Positions 28,732-42,419 are shown, counted from the stretch's first letter. The stretch is DNA of 64,000 nucleotides from Proteiniphilum propionicum (GCF_022267555.1 NZ_CP073586.1:930001-994000); one strand, 5' to 3'. Numbers and translations: made by a program. The notes: generated from the letters alone by a model not told the origin.

Positions 28732-29076
28732 ATGACAATCAATGAAGCTCAACAACAGGTAGATAACTGGATTAATAGCTTTGGCGTACGCTATTTTAGC
28801 GAACTTACAAATATGGCTATACTTACCGAAGAGGTAGGCGAACTGGCACGAATCATATCAAGAACATACGGCGATCAGTCATTCAAAGATTCAGACTTGT
28901 CAAAGAACATCGCTGATGAAATGGCTGATATATTATGGGTACTTATCTGTATGGCAAACCAGACAGGTGTGGACCTTGAAGATGCATTGAAAAAAAATAT
29001 CATAAAAAAAACTGTAAGAGATTCATCAAGGCACAAGAATAACAGTAAACTAAATAACAAGAAATTAGAACCATAA
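28732..29076 (+). CDS. MazG-like nucleotide pyrophosphohydrolase
   Basis: A 114-residue protein of the all-alpha NTP pyrophosphatase (MazG/dUTPase-type) superfamily, which cleaves nucleoside triphosphates to monophosphates. The metal-binding pattern is EEVGELARIISR (about 29-40) and DEMADILWVLICMANQ (about 62-77), the usual ExxE..ExxD arrangement. It is a single-domain form rather than the double-domain MazG. Co-transcribed with dtd and deoC, it fits a nucleotide-housekeeping role. Substrate unknown. Confidence 0.88.
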   Translation: MTINEAQQQVDNWINSFGVRYFSELTNMAILTEEVGELARIISRTYGDQSFKDSDLSKNIADEMADILWVLICMANQTGVDLEDALKKNIIKKTVRDSSRHKNNSKLNNKKLEP

Positions 29077-29109
29077 TCCTATTTTATAACTTATTAAACC
29101 AATCTGAAA

Positions 29110-33403
<4,294 letters not shown>

Positions 33404-33424
33404 TCCAGATATACATAATCATTG

Positions 33425-33458
33425 GAAAGGCGGAATTTCTTGTCCGCCTTTCTTTTTT
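33425..33458 (+). terminator. Rho-independent terminator after the beta-galactosidase gene
   Basis: GAAAGGCGGA (33425-33434) and TCCGCCTTTC (33443-33452) form a perfect 10-bp stem with an 8-nt loop, followed by TTTTTT. Confidence 0.9.
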
Positions 33459-33495
33459 ATGACCATAGCATAATTGATAAGTCACCCCCCACCCT

Positions 33496-33560
33496 GCCAC
33501 TTTGTCGCCTTAATTCTCATATTTATAGAGTTTTTCGAGCACATCAAGCCATTTTGTCAC
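33496..33560 (+). promoter_or_regulatory. Two upstream activator-like sites of the hsp20 promoter
   Basis: GCCACTTTGTCGC (33496-33508) and GCCATTTTGTCAC (33548-33560) share 11 of 13 bases and are 52 bp apart start to start, five helical turns, so they face the same side of DNA. They lie about 32 to 95 bp upstream of the sigma-54 box, the usual place for sites of an NtrC-type activator. Binding is inferred. Confidence 0.6.
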
Positions 33561-33590
33561 TTTTTGAGTTATAAAAGGTCTAATTCTGTA

Positions 33591-33607
33591 TCGGCATATC
33601 TTTTGCA
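33591..33607 (+). promoter_or_regulatory. Sigma-54 promoter of hsp20
   Basis: TCGGCATATCTTTTGCA fits the -24/-12 consensus TTGGCACG-N4-TTGCA: the invariant GG (33593-33594) and GC (33605-33606) are separated by 10 bases, and the -12 half TTGCA is perfect. Transcription would start near 33617, about 100 nt before the hsp20 ATG. Confidence 0.7.
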
Positions 33608-33719
33608 CTTTCAATAGTGTAACTAAAACTATTTCGTTAGTCTAAATATGATAAAAAAGAAATGGTTTAATTTTTAGAAAAAAATAAATTTAAACATAAA
33701 CAAAAGAAAGGACAAAATT

Positions 33720-34145
33720 ATGGCAATTATCAGACGTACCGGCAACTGGTTACCGAGTGTTTTCAATGATTTTTTCGGTAATGAATGGATGGAAAACAGC
33801 AGCAAATCTGTTCCTGCTATCAATATTCAGCAGAACAACAAAGGATTCACAGTAGAGGTTGCTGCACCTGGGATGACGAAAGAAGATTGTTTGGTTAGAA
33901 TTGACGAAAACAATAACCTGGTAATCTCTTTCGAAAAGAAAATCGAACATGAAAATAAAGATGAAAAAGGTGTTTATCTCAGGCGTGAATTTTCATATAC
34001 CCAGTTCCAGAGAACCATGATCTTACCAGATAACATTGAGAAAGATAAGATCTCTGCAAAGGTAGAAAATGGTGTATTAACTGTAGAAATTCCTACTGTG
34101 AAAGAAGAGAAAGTTTCCAAGTCGAAACTGATAGATATCAAGTAA
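33720..34145 (+). CDS. Small heat-shock protein Hsp20
   Basis: A 141-residue ATP-independent chaperone with the alpha-crystallin domain from about residue 35 to 135: VPAINIQQNNKGFTVEVAAPG, VRIDENNNLVISFEK, YLRREFSYTQFQRTMILP and AKVENGVLTVEIPT. Such proteins hold unfolding proteins for DnaK/ClpB. The short N-terminus and C-terminal tail are normal for Bacteroidetes members. It is monocistronic, with a convincing sigma-54 promoter and two upstream sites, so its induction appears to depend on RpoN and an enhancer-binding activator. Confidence 0.94.
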   Translation: MAIIRRTGNWLPSVFNDFFGNEWMENSSKSVPAINIQQNNKGFTVEVAAPGMTKEDCLVRIDENNNLVISFEKKIEHENKDEKGVYLRREFSYTQFQRTMILPDNIEKDKISAKVENGVLTVEIPTVKEEKVSKSKLIDIK

Positions 34146-34243
34146 AAAAAGAGAACAAAAATGAAAGAGGCTGTATCAGAATAGAGAAAAAGCCTTAAAA
34201 ATTGTATATTAAACTATGTTCTCAGGCATGAGTGTTAATGATG

Positions 34244-34279
34244 AGAGGGTAAATTCACAATGTAATTTACCCTCTTTTT
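34244..34279. terminator. Bidirectional terminator between convergent hsp20 and ispB
   Basis: AGAGGGTAAATT (34244-34255) pairs perfectly with AATTTACCCTCT (34264-34275) over an 8-nt loop; TTTT follows on the + strand. It reaches the ispB stop codon. Confidence 0.85.
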
Positions 34280-35255
34280 AATTGGCCCGGTCTCTTAAAT
34301 AAGAGAGAAAGAGATGTAACAGAAACTGTATTTCACTACTGACTGCGGTAAGATCTGAAATCATACTCTCAGCTTTAGTCAAAAAATCATTCATTATTTT
34401 TGTAGCATATTCAATTCCATGCTGTTCTTTTGCAAACTGTAACAACAGCTCAATATTATCATCTGAATAATCTCTGGAATGAATAATTTGCATCATCTCC
34501 TCTACCAACTCTGAAGGGGCGTTTTGCAAAGCATAAATAAGAGGAAGGGTAATTTTTCCTTCCCTAATATCATTGCCTGTAGGCTTTCCTACATCAGCCT
34601 TATAATAATCGAAAATATCGTCTCTTATCTGGAAAGCTAAACCAAAAAATCTTCCCAGCATGCTGAACTTTTCAACGGTATCGGCGTCCGCTCCACCCGT
34701 TATAGCACCAATGGTAGTGCATACACTCATCAGTGAAGCGGTTTTTTTATCAATAACTTTAAAGTAAGCCTTTTCATCTATGATAATCTCACTTGCGAGT
34801 GAAAATTGTTCCAGCTCTCCTTCTGAAAGACTCTTCCCCATCTCAGAAATAATTCTGATTATATCAAGATTCCTTGTCTTCACGCTTTCGGCCAGTGCAG
34901 CAGATAAGAGATAATCGCCTGCTAAAACAGCCTTTGTGTTATCGTATACTGCGTTAACTGATTGTTTTCCCCTCCTGATCTCAGACCTGTCAATCACGTC
35001 ATCATGAATAAGAGTGGCTGTATGAAGCAATTCTACCGTTACTGCACCGTGGTAAGTCTCGGGAATAATATGCCCGCATGCTTTTGCCGATAATAGGACC
35101 AATGTTGGCCTTAATTGTTTGCCATTAGTTCTAAAAATAAAATTAATCATCTCAGTAATGCGGGGATTATTGCTTATTACTGATTTGCGTAAATAGTCAT
35201 CAAAAAGGAGCAGTTCTTCCTGAAGAAAATCTTTTATGACCGAACTTTGATCCAT
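34278..35255 (-). CDS. Polyprenyl synthetase (octaprenyl/heptaprenyl diphosphate synthase)
   Basis: A 325-residue trans-prenyl transferase from ATG 35253-35255 (MDQSSVIKDFL); an upstream in-frame start adds 18 unrelated hydrophobic residues and is unlikely. The two Asp-rich motifs are present: DDVID (within LIHDDVIDRSEIRRG) and DDIFD (RDDIFDYYKADVGK), with GKQLRP-type NGKQLRPTLVLLSAKACG near the N-terminus. It extends FPP or GPP to the menaquinone side chain in Bacteroidetes. The residue just before the first Asp motif suggests a long product. It converges with hsp20. Confidence 0.9.
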   Translation of the reverse strand: MDQSSVIKDFLQEELLLFDDYLRKSVISNNPRITEMINFIFRTNGKQLRPTLVLLSAKACGHIIPETYHGAVTVELLHTATLIHDDVIDRSEIRRGKQSVNAVYDNTKAVLAGDYLLSAALAESVKTRNLDIIRIISEMGKSLSEGELEQFSLASEIIIDEKAYFKVIDKKTASLMSVCTTIGAITGGADADTVEKFSMLGRFFGLAFQIRDDIFDYYKADVGKPTGNDIREGKITLPLIYALQNAPSELVEEMMQIIHSRDYSDDNIELLLQFAKEQHGIEYATKIMNDFLTKAESMISDLTAVSSEIQFLLHLFLSYLRDRAN

Positions 35256-35415
35256 CACTGTTTCTATAATAACCCACAAAATTAAAAATAATTCTCCGCT
35301 TAGCAACAAATATTCGTAACTTTACATCCACTAAAATTTATTTTTAGTAAATTATGATACAAGTAACATAAATATCATAGGTTCCATGGTTACAATTGTA
35401 AAAGTAAAAAATTGT

Positions 35416-38199
35416 ATGAATAAAAACAGACTTTTCCTTCTCGATGCATACGCACTTATCTACAGGTCTTATTACGCATTTATTAAGAACCCAAGGATAG
35501 ACTCAAAGGGACGTAATACATCTGCTGTTTTCGGATTCGTGAATACGCTTGAAGAGGTGCTTCGCGAGGAAAATCCTTCACATATTGCCGTAGCATTCGA
35601 TCCTGAAGGGCCTACCTTCCGCCATAAAGAGTTCGAGGGTTATAAAGCTCAACGAGATGCAACTCCTGAAGATATCAAATTATCAGTTCCCATCATTAAA
35701 AAAATTATTGAAGCATATAATATCCCCATTCTTGAGGTTCCCGGATATGAGGCAGATGACGTTATTGGCACTATTGCCAAACGAGCCGACAAAGAGCGTT
35801 TCGATGTATATATGATGACCCCCGACAAAGATTTTGCCCAGCTCACAGAGACTCATATCTTCATCTACAAACCAAAATACGGAAGTAGCGGATATGATGT
35901 ACTAAACGATAAAAAAGTAATGGAAAAGTACGCCCTATCCCACCCGGAGCAGATGATTGATCTTCTGGGGCTAATGGGGGACAGCGCCGACAATATTCCC
36001 GGTTGTCCCGGTGTAGGAGAGAAAACTGCTATTAAACTGCTACACCAATTCGGTTCTATAGAGAATCTCCTCGAAAACAACGATCAACTGAAAGGCGCAT
36101 TGAAAAACAAAATTGAAGAAAACCGCGATCAAATACTATTCTCGAAATTTCTTGCCACAATAAAAACGGATGTACCAATTGAGGTTAGAGAGAACGACTT
36201 TATACGTAAGGAGATGGACAAGGATGCTCTGCAGGAGATCTTTGAAGAACTGGAATTTAGAACACTGATTACGCGAGTATTTAAACAGGATTTTCAGAAG
36301 AAAAAATCAAACGAACCTGTACAGGGAGATCTCTTTTCGATGTTTGACAACACTAGCGTGCCGGAAGAAACTCAATTACTGTCTAATTTCGCTGATATTC
36401 ATACCACTCCTCATCAATATATCATGGTACAATCGGAAGAGGAGATGGTAGCACTCAACAAGAAACTGTGTGCACGGAAATCGGTCTGTTTCGATACTGA
36501 AACAACAGGTGTTGATCCGCTTCTAAGCGACCTGGTAGGGCTATCTTTCGCATATACTGAGGGTGAAGCGTATTATGTACCTATATCAGCTAATCGTGAT
36601 AGAGCGCTGCAACAGACAAAAATTTTCAAGACTTTTTTTGAAGATGAGGGTATAGAAAAGGTAGGGCAGAACATCAAATATGATATTCTCGAACTTCGTA
36701 ACTACAATATCAATGTAAAGGGTGCACTTTTTGATACGATGATAGCTCATTATCTTCTCAATCCAGAAATCCGCCACGGAATGGATTACATGGCTGAAAC
36801 ATACCTCAAGTACAGGACCATTCATATTGATGAACTTATTGGCCCAAAAGGAAAGAATCAAAAAAATATGAGAGATGTAGATCCGGTCCTTGTAACGGAT
36901 TATGCTGCTGAAGATGCCGATATCACGCTAAAACTTAAAAATATTCTCAAAAAAGAGATCAGTCAAAACAATCTTACACATCTTTTATACGAGGTTGAAT
37001 TGCCTCTTATACATGTACTTGCCGACATGGAGTGGACAGGCGTACGGTTAGACCTGGAAGCTTTGAAAGACCTCTCAAAGGAGTATACGGCCGAACTTCT
37101 GCAGATAGAGAGAGAGATTATGGAGATGGCTGGCACCGAGTTCAATATGAACTCCCCGAAACAGACGGGGGAAGTGCTTTTTGACCGTATGAAGATTGTT
37201 GAAAGGCCTAAAAAAACCAAAACTGGCCAATACAAAACTAGTGAGGAAGAACTTGAAAAGATCAAATCCAAACACCCAATCATCGCTAAAATACTTGAAC
37301 AGAGAAGCCTTAAAAAACTGCTTAGCACCTATATCGATTCTTTTCCACAGCTTATAAACCCCCGAACTGGGAAAATACATACATCATACAATCAAACTGT
37401 TGCAGCAACAGGACGTTTGAGCAGCACAAATCCAAACCTTCAGAATATACCGATCCGCGATGAACGGGGTAAAGAGTTGCGCAAAGTGTTTATACCCGAT
37501 GAAGGATGTATATTTGCATCATCAGACTATTCACAGATAGAGCTGCGCATCATGGCACATCTGAGTAGTGATAAAAATATGGTGGAAGCGTTCAATAAAG
37601 GAGAGGATATTCATGCTGCCACATCCGCAAGAATCTACAAAATTCCTTTAGAGGAGGTAACAGAAGACATGCGACGAATTGCCAAGACAGCCAACTTCGG
37701 TATTATCTATGGCATTACACCTTACGGATTGTCGGAGAGGCTCAATATTTCACGTAGTGATGCCAAAGAACTGATAGATGGATATTTTGATACCTTCCCC
37801 GGTGTGAAGAGTTACATGGATAAAAGTATCTCCAAAGCCAGGGAAAAAGGATTTGTGGAAACTATCTTCGGCCGCAGGCGTTACCTGCCGGATATTAACT
37901 CCCGCAACGCCACTGTTCGCGGATACGCCGAAAGGAACGCCATTAATGCTCCTATTCAGGGTAGTGCCGCAGATATAATCAAGGTAGCTATGATACGAAT
38001 ATTCAATCGTTTTCAGCAAGAGAAGCTGAAGTCCAAAATGATCCTTCAGGTGCATGATGAGCTTGATTTCAATGTTTTTCCTGAAGAACTGGGAAGAATA
38101 AAAGAGATAGTGGTGGAAGAGATGGAGAATGCCTGCAAACTAAGTGTTCCGCTGAAAACAGACCTGGGAGTAGGTGATAACTGGCTGTCAGCACATTGA
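35416..38199 (+). CDS. polA: DNA polymerase I
   Basis: A 927-residue polymerase from ATG 35416 (MNKNRLFLLDAYALIYR), matching how homologues begin; an ATG 30 bp upstream is possible. It has the N-terminal 5'-3' exonuclease (YEADDVIGTIAKRA, LLGLMGDSADNIPGCPGVGEKT), a 3'-5' exonuclease domain with intact SVCFDTETTGVD, and the polymerase domain: DYSQIELRIMAHLS (motif A), RRIAKTANFGIIYG (motif B) and QVHDELDF (motif C). So this is a full three-domain enzyme with a probably working proofreading site. It acts in Okazaki-fragment processing and repair. Confidence 0.96.
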   Translation: MNKNRLFLLDAYALIYRSYYAFIKNPRIDSKGRNTSAVFGFVNTLEEVLREENPSHIAVAFDPEGPTFRHKEFEGYKAQRDATPEDIKLSVPIIKKIIEAYNIPILEVPGYEADDVIGTIAKRADKERFDVYMMTPDKDFAQLTETHIFIYKPKYGSSGYDVLNDKKVMEKYALSHPEQMIDLLGLMGDSADNIPGCPGVGEKTAIKLLHQFGSIENLLENNDQLKGALKNKIEENRDQILFSKFLATIKTDVPIEVRENDFIRKEMDKDALQEIFEELEFRTLITRVFKQDFQKKKSNEPVQGDLFSMFDNTSVPEETQLLSNFADIHTTPHQYIMVQSEEEMVALNKKLCARKSVCFDTETTGVDPLLSDLVGLSFAYTEGEAYYVPISANRDRALQQTKIFKTFFEDEGIEKVGQNIKYDILELRNYNINVKGALFDTMIAHYLLNPEIRHGMDYMAETYLKYRTIHIDELIGPKGKNQKNMRDVDPVLVTDYAAEDADITLKLKNILKKEISQNNLTHLLYEVELPLIHVLADMEWTGVRLDLEALKDLSKEYTAELLQIEREIMEMAGTEFNMNSPKQTGEVLFDRMKIVERPKKTKTGQYKTSEEELEKIKSKHPIIAKILEQRSLKKLLSTYIDSFPQLINPRTGKIHTSYNQTVAATGRLSSTNPNLQNIPIRDERGKELRKVFIPDEGCIFASSDYSQIELRIMAHLSSDKNMVEAFNKGEDIHAATSARIYKIPLEEVTEDMRRIAKTANFGIIYGITPYGLSERLNISRSDAKELIDGYFDTFPGVKSYMDKSISKAREKGFVETIFGRRRYLPDINSRNATVRGYAERNAINAPIQGSAADIIKVAMIRIFNRFQQEKLKSKMILQVHDELDFNVFPEELGRIKEIVVEEMENACKLSVPLKTDLGVGDNWLSAH

Positions 38200-38206
38200 T
38201 TGAGAT

Positions 38207-38659
38207 ATGCTGGACGGATTAGCGGAATACGGATATTGGGGCCTGCTGTTGTCATCGTTCCTGGCAGCAACAATTCTTCCTTTTAGCTCAGAGGTGGTTT
38301 TTGCTGCCCTGATTGCAGCGGGAATGGATATCTGGACATGCATAATTTATGCTACTGCCGGAAACGCTGCTGGTGGTGCAACATGCTATTATTTAGGTCG
38401 GTTGGGAAAAACAGAATGGTTGGAGAAATGGTTTAAAATCAAACCTGAAAAAGTCAATAAAACTATCACCTGGCTACATGGTAAGGGAGCCGTGATGGGT
38501 TTTTTCGGATTTCTACCTGCTGTGGGAGATGTTATGCTGGTAGCATTAGGTTTTATGCGTGCAAATATGCCCATTGTAATGACCTCAATGACTATCGGCA
38601 AGTTTCTGAGATATCTGATCATAGGGTTAGGAACCGGACATATTATGTCCTGGTTTTAA
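38207..38659 (+). CDS. YqaA-type DedA-family membrane protein
   Basis: A 150-residue integral membrane protein of the small SNARE-associated (DedA/VTT) family, with the sequence LAATILPFSSEVVFAALIAAG near the N-terminus and GNAAGGATCYYLGRLG, both family-typical, then four membrane segments. DedA proteins help move lipid carriers such as undecaprenyl phosphate across the membrane; that this member does so is inferred. It begins 7 bp after polA, so the two genes are probably co-transcribed. Confidence 0.88.
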   Translation: MLDGLAEYGYWGLLLSSFLAATILPFSSEVVFAALIAAGMDIWTCIIYATAGNAAGGATCYYLGRLGKTEWLEKWFKIKPEKVNKTITWLHGKGAVMGFFGFLPAVGDVMLVALGFMRANMPIVMTSMTIGKFLRYLIIGLGTGHIMSWF

Positions 38660-38804
38660 TTATTCAGTTTTTAGTCTACTTTAACAAGTCGTTTTGTGAA
38701 AAAAGAAATTTTCTTTTCTAGTGATTATAATGCCAAATCATCTAATTTGAGACTTTTTCAAGCAGACTCAGTTTTTAATTTTTACTTTTAGTTTATCAAT
38801 AAAT

Positions 38805-39584
38805 ATGTCAACGATACTCTTTCATGAAATTGTTTTTGGCCCCATTCACAGCAGAAGGCTGGGAATATCGCTTGGAATAAACCTGCTGCCTTACGACGGT
38901 AAACTTTGTTCGTTCGACTGCATTTACTGCGAATGTGGTTTTAACAAAGATTTCAGGACTAAAACAAAATTGCCTGACAGGATGAATGTACGTGCAGCTC
39001 TGGAAAATAAACTGTTATCACTCCTGAAGGAAGGCGTAACTCCCGATGTTATCACTTTCGCCGGCAACGGAGAACCTACCATGCATCCTGAATTTGAGGT
39101 AATTGTTGACGATACCGTTGAATTGCGAAACATCTATTTTCCAGATGCCAAAATAAGTGTTCTTACCAACGGAATGCATCTCGAACGGGGAAAGGTTTTA
39201 GATGCTCTGAAAAAGGTTGAAAATCCGATATTAAAACTTGATTCTGCATTCGATAAAACCGCCAAGCTTATCAATCGTCCCAACTCTCACATTTACAGGG
39301 TAGCAAAACAGGTTGAAAACTATAAACGTTTTCAGGGCAATTTTATACTCCAAACTATGTTCATCCGGGGTGAATTTGAAGGAGAGGTTATAGACAATAC
39401 AACAGAAGAAGAGATTTCAGCATGGTTAGAGCTCGTAAGAGAGTTGAAACCGCGCGAGGTGATGATTTATACTATAGACCGGGAAACACCTGTTAAAACG
39501 CTTGAAAAAGTGCCCTTAGGCGATTTGCTAAAAATTGCCGACAGGGTAGGGAAGTTAGGTATAAAAACAAATGTTGCAGGGTAG
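38805..39584 (+). CDS. Radical SAM protein
   Basis: A 259-residue radical SAM enzyme. The Fe-S cluster motif is CSFDCIYCECGF (CxxxCxxC, about residues 34-41), followed by a glycine-rich SAM-binding part (FAGNGEPTMHPEF), LTNGMHL and KLDSAF. The order and spacing are those of the short single-domain members often annotated as molybdenum-cofactor-like or wybutosine-type proteins; none of those roles is supported by the neighbours. No auxiliary Cys cluster is seen. Substrate unknown. It runs alone, converging with ychF. Confidence 0.88.
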   Translation: MSTILFHEIVFGPIHSRRLGISLGINLLPYDGKLCSFDCIYCECGFNKDFRTKTKLPDRMNVRAALENKLLSLLKEGVTPDVITFAGNGEPTMHPEFEVIVDDTVELRNIYFPDAKISVLTNGMHLERGKVLDALKKVENPILKLDSAFDKTAKLINRPNSHIYRVAKQVENYKRFQGNFILQTMFIRGEFEGEVIDNTTEEEISAWLELVRELKPREVMIYTIDRETPVKTLEKVPLGDLLKIADRVGKLGIKTNVAG

Positions 39585-39622
39585 AGTTAACTTTTTTGAT
39601 ATTTTGTACATTGAAAGCAGAC

Positions 39623-40726
39623 TTACACGTTAAACTTGAAATGCATGATGTCTCCGTCCCTGACTATATACTCCTTACCCTCAACACTCATTTTCCCGGC
39701 TTCCTTTACAGCATTTTCAGATCCATAGGTAATATAATCTTCATATTTTATCACTTCAGCACGTATAAATCCTTTCTCGAAGTCGGTATGTATTACTCCC
39801 GCGCACTGCGGTGCTTTCCAACCTTTCTGAAACGTCCATGCCCTCACTTCCTGCGGTCCAGCCGTAAGAAATGTTTGAAGGTTTAATAACCTATAAGCCG
39901 CTTTTATCAAACGGTTCACTCCTGATTCTTCAAGACCAATTTCATTCAGAAACATCTCACGTTCTTCATAAGTGTCAAATTCAGCTATTTCTGACTCAAT
40001 TTTTGCTGCCACAATTAAAATTTCCGCATTTTCATTTTTCGTTGCTTCACGAACCTGATCAACATAAATGTTACCGTTAACAGCGCTTGACTCATCTACA
40101 TTACATACATACAACACAGGTTTTGATGTTAAAAGATAGAGATCTCTTGCAGCTTTAAATTCGTCTTTAGTATCGAAATGAACTGTCCGGGCAGATTCAC
40201 CCTTGAGCAACGCTTCTTTAATCTTTGAGTAAACCTGAAAGGCAATCCTTGCCTCTTTGTCACCTCCTGTTTTGGCCTGTTTTTCTACTTTATTTATCCG
40301 GGCTTCAATGGTTTCAAGATCTTTCAATTGAAGTTCAGCATCTATTATTTCCTTATCCCTGACAGGATCTATCTTACCATCTACATGAGTAACATTTTCA
40401 TCATCGAAACAGCGTAGTACGTGCAATATTGCATCAGTTTCTCGAATATTTGCAAGAAACTTGTTTCCTAAACCTTCACCTTTACTGGCTCCTTTAACCA
40501 ATCCTGCAATATCAACTATCTCCACAGTTGTTGGAACAATCTTTTGGGGATTAACCAATTCAGCCAATTTATTTAAACGCTTATCAGGAACGGTAATAAC
40601 TCCAACATTTGGTTCTATTGTACAGAACGGAAAATTTGCCGCCTGTGCTTTTGCGTTCGATAAACAATTGAAAAGTGTTGATTTGCCAACGTTTGGTAAT
40701 CCTACGATACCACATTGTAAAGCCAT
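39623..40726 (-). CDS. ychF: Ribosome-binding ATPase YchF (OLA1 family)
   Basis: A 367-residue Obg-related P-loop protein that binds ribosomes and hydrolyses ATP, linked to stress responses. The nucleotide-binding loop is GLPNVGKST (residues 9-17); switch FPFCTIEPN and the G3 motif DIAGLVKGASKG follow, and the family-specific NVDES in place of NKxD is present (YVCNVDESS). The C-terminal TGS domain ends with GDIMHFKFNV. Length and all parts are typical. A TAACTTTG -7 box lies 80 bp upstream. Confidence 0.96.
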   Translation of the reverse strand: MALQCGIVGLPNVGKSTLFNCLSNAKAQAANFPFCTIEPNVGVITVPDKRLNKLAELVNPQKIVPTTVEIVDIAGLVKGASKGEGLGNKFLANIRETDAILHVLRCFDDENVTHVDGKIDPVRDKEIIDAELQLKDLETIEARINKVEKQAKTGGDKEARIAFQVYSKIKEALLKGESARTVHFDTKDEFKAARDLYLLTSKPVLYVCNVDESSAVNGNIYVDQVREATKNENAEILIVAAKIESEIAEFDTYEEREMFLNEIGLEESGVNRLIKAAYRLLNLQTFLTAGPQEVRAWTFQKGWKAPQCAGVIHTDFEKGFIRAEVIKYEDYITYGSENAVKEAGKMSVEGKEYIVRDGDIMHFKFNV

Positions 40727-40806
40727 TTTGTTGATATTTTAAGACCGCTTTATTTCTAAAAACTCACTTAAATAAAAAGCGGTGTATAAATGATTTTTTC
40801 GCGGTG

Positions 40807-40814
40807 CAAAGTTA
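40807..40814 (-). promoter_or_regulatory. Probable -7 box of the ychF promoter
   Basis: On the minus strand TAACTTTG, continuing into CACC, matches TAnnTTTG exactly. The leader before the ATG would be about 75 nt. No clear TTTG lies at -33. Confidence 0.55.
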
Positions 40815-40961
40815 CAAAAAAGGTGTTAGTTAATAAACTCTCTTTACAGGAATGTGTTGTTTAAGTTATTACAACAAGGAGTCATCACCGAAAGGTCTAT
40901 TTTATTGAAATCGGGAAAAATAAATTGATGTATTGATTTAACATCATTTTAAACCATAACG

Positions 40962-41906
40962 TCACAATCCATACCTTGCCGAAATTTCCAACATTCGCTC
41001 TATCGGCATCACAGCTTTAATTCTTACTTCTTCATCGATTAAAATTTCAGGCTTTTCATTTTTTAGACAGAGGTATAATTTTTCCAAAGTGTTCATTTTC
41101 ATGTAAAAACACTCATTACAAGCACAGGTAGAATCTTCAGGGGGAGCAGGAATAAACAGTTTATCTGGATTTTCTTTCTTCATCTGATGTAAAATTCCCG
41201 CTTCTGTAGCAACAATAAACCTTATGTTATTTGATTTGGTTGCAAATTTTAAAATTGATGATGTTGAACCCACGTGATCAGCTATTTCCAACATATATTT
41301 CGGACATTCAGGATGTGCAAGAATTAATGCATCGGGATATTCTCTTTTTAAATCCATAATTTTCTCCAGTGAAAACTGCGAATGAACATGACATACTCCA
41401 TTCCATAAAAGCATATTTCTACCGGTGAGTTTATTGATATAATCACCTAAATTTTTATCAGGACCGAATATTATTTTTTCCGATTCCGGAAGTGATTCCA
41501 CAATTTGTTTTGCATTTGAAGAAGTAACAACAATATCTGTAAGCGCTTTTACAGCTGCACTTGTGTTAACGTAGGATATAACGGTGTGGTCAGGATGTTC
41601 ATTGACAAATTTTTCAAATTCATCAGCGGGACAGCTTTCTGCCAAAGAACATCCGGCATTCATATCAGGGATAAATACTCTCTTCTCCGGACTCAATATT
41701 TTAGCCGTTTCTCCCATAAAATGAACACCACAAAGAACAATCACATCAGCTGTTGTTTTTGCAGCCCATTGAGCTAATGCAAGGCTATCTCCTACAAAAT
41801 CAGCAATATCTTGAATTTCAGACTCCTGGTAATAGTGCGCTAAAATAATAGCATTTTTTTCTTTTTTGAGACTCTGAATATTTTGAATTATTTCTTCTTT
41901 TGTCAT
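40962..41906 (-). CDS. nadA: Quinolinate synthase
   Basis: A 314-residue [4Fe-4S] enzyme that condenses iminoaspartate with dihydroxyacetone phosphate to quinolinate, the precursor of NAD. Three cluster Cys residues are in VLCGVHFMGETA, WNGVCHVHSQF and STCACNECFYM. Family stretches AHYYQESEIQDIADFVGDSLALAQWA and YVNTSAAVKAL are diagnostic. Length is typical of the short-form NadA. nadB and nadC are not in the window. It reads away from the candidate origin region just upstream. Confidence 0.96.
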   Translation of the reverse strand: MTKEEIIQNIQSLKKEKNAIILAHYYQESEIQDIADFVGDSLALAQWAAKTTADVIVLCGVHFMGETAKILSPEKRVFIPDMNAGCSLAESCPADEFEKFVNEHPDHTVISYVNTSAAVKALTDIVVTSSNAKQIVESLPESEKIIFGPDKNLGDYINKLTGRNMLLWNGVCHVHSQFSLEKIMDLKREYPDALILAHPECPKYMLEIADHVGSTSSILKFATKSNNIRFIVATEAGILHQMKKENPDKLFIPAPPEDSTCACNECFYMKMNTLEKLYLCLKNEKPEILIDEEVRIKAVMPIERMLEISARYGL

Positions 41907-41940
41907 AAACTATTATTATTTACTTATTAAAAATAAAATC

Positions 41941-42419
41941 ATATATGATAATAATGATGGCTTGTTGATAGTGTTGATGATTTTTTACCAAAAAATTTGA
42001 CCGGATCGTTATCAAATATACAGAGCCGGTTATCAATAGTTATCAACAGGATAAATTTATTTTTTATCTTGAACGATAGATAATTATAAACTTTATCATA
42101 AACTGTTTATAAAAAGCAAAGTTAATAATTAATTTCTTTTCTGTTACAAAGTACCTGTTGAAAAGAAGGTGATATTCTACTGTTAAGAAAGTGTTATATT
42201 GTTGGGATAATCAGATATATTTTCTATCTCATCTATTTTCAACATTTCCAAATTAACTTTTAATAATCTGTTTACACACAATTCACAGGTTATCAACAAT
42301 TATAAAAGTTGCATAAAATTAACCTAAACGCCTATAATATAAAGTATTAAAAAGAAAAATGAATTTCTATATATTGTTAATACTTATTTTAATATATCAT
42401 TTGAGAACAAAGTTTTTAT
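41941..42419. other. Candidate chromosomal replication origin: AT-rich gap with DnaA-box-like sites
   Basis: This 480-bp non-coding gap holds two TTATCAACA boxes (42040-42048 and 42290-42298), TTATCAATA (42030-42038), TTATCAAAT (42009-42017) and, on the other strand, TGTTGATAG (41963-41971) and TGTTGATGA (41972-41980). An AT-only stretch (about 42330-42400) follows that could serve as an unwinding region. All recognised genes for 21 kb to the right lie on the + strand, and parS sites lie 16 and 22 kb to the left. dnaA is not in the window, and the exact DnaA consensus TTATCCACA is absent, so the call remains tentative. Confidence 0.5.

Noticed and set aside
34160-34205. Possible insertion-sequence end (GAGGCTGTATCAGAAT) after hsp20
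   Set aside because: Only one copy was seen, with no inverted partner and no transposase.
42200-42210. TTGGGATAA as a DnaA box
   Set aside because: It has two mismatches to TGTGGATAA and is not counted among the sites.
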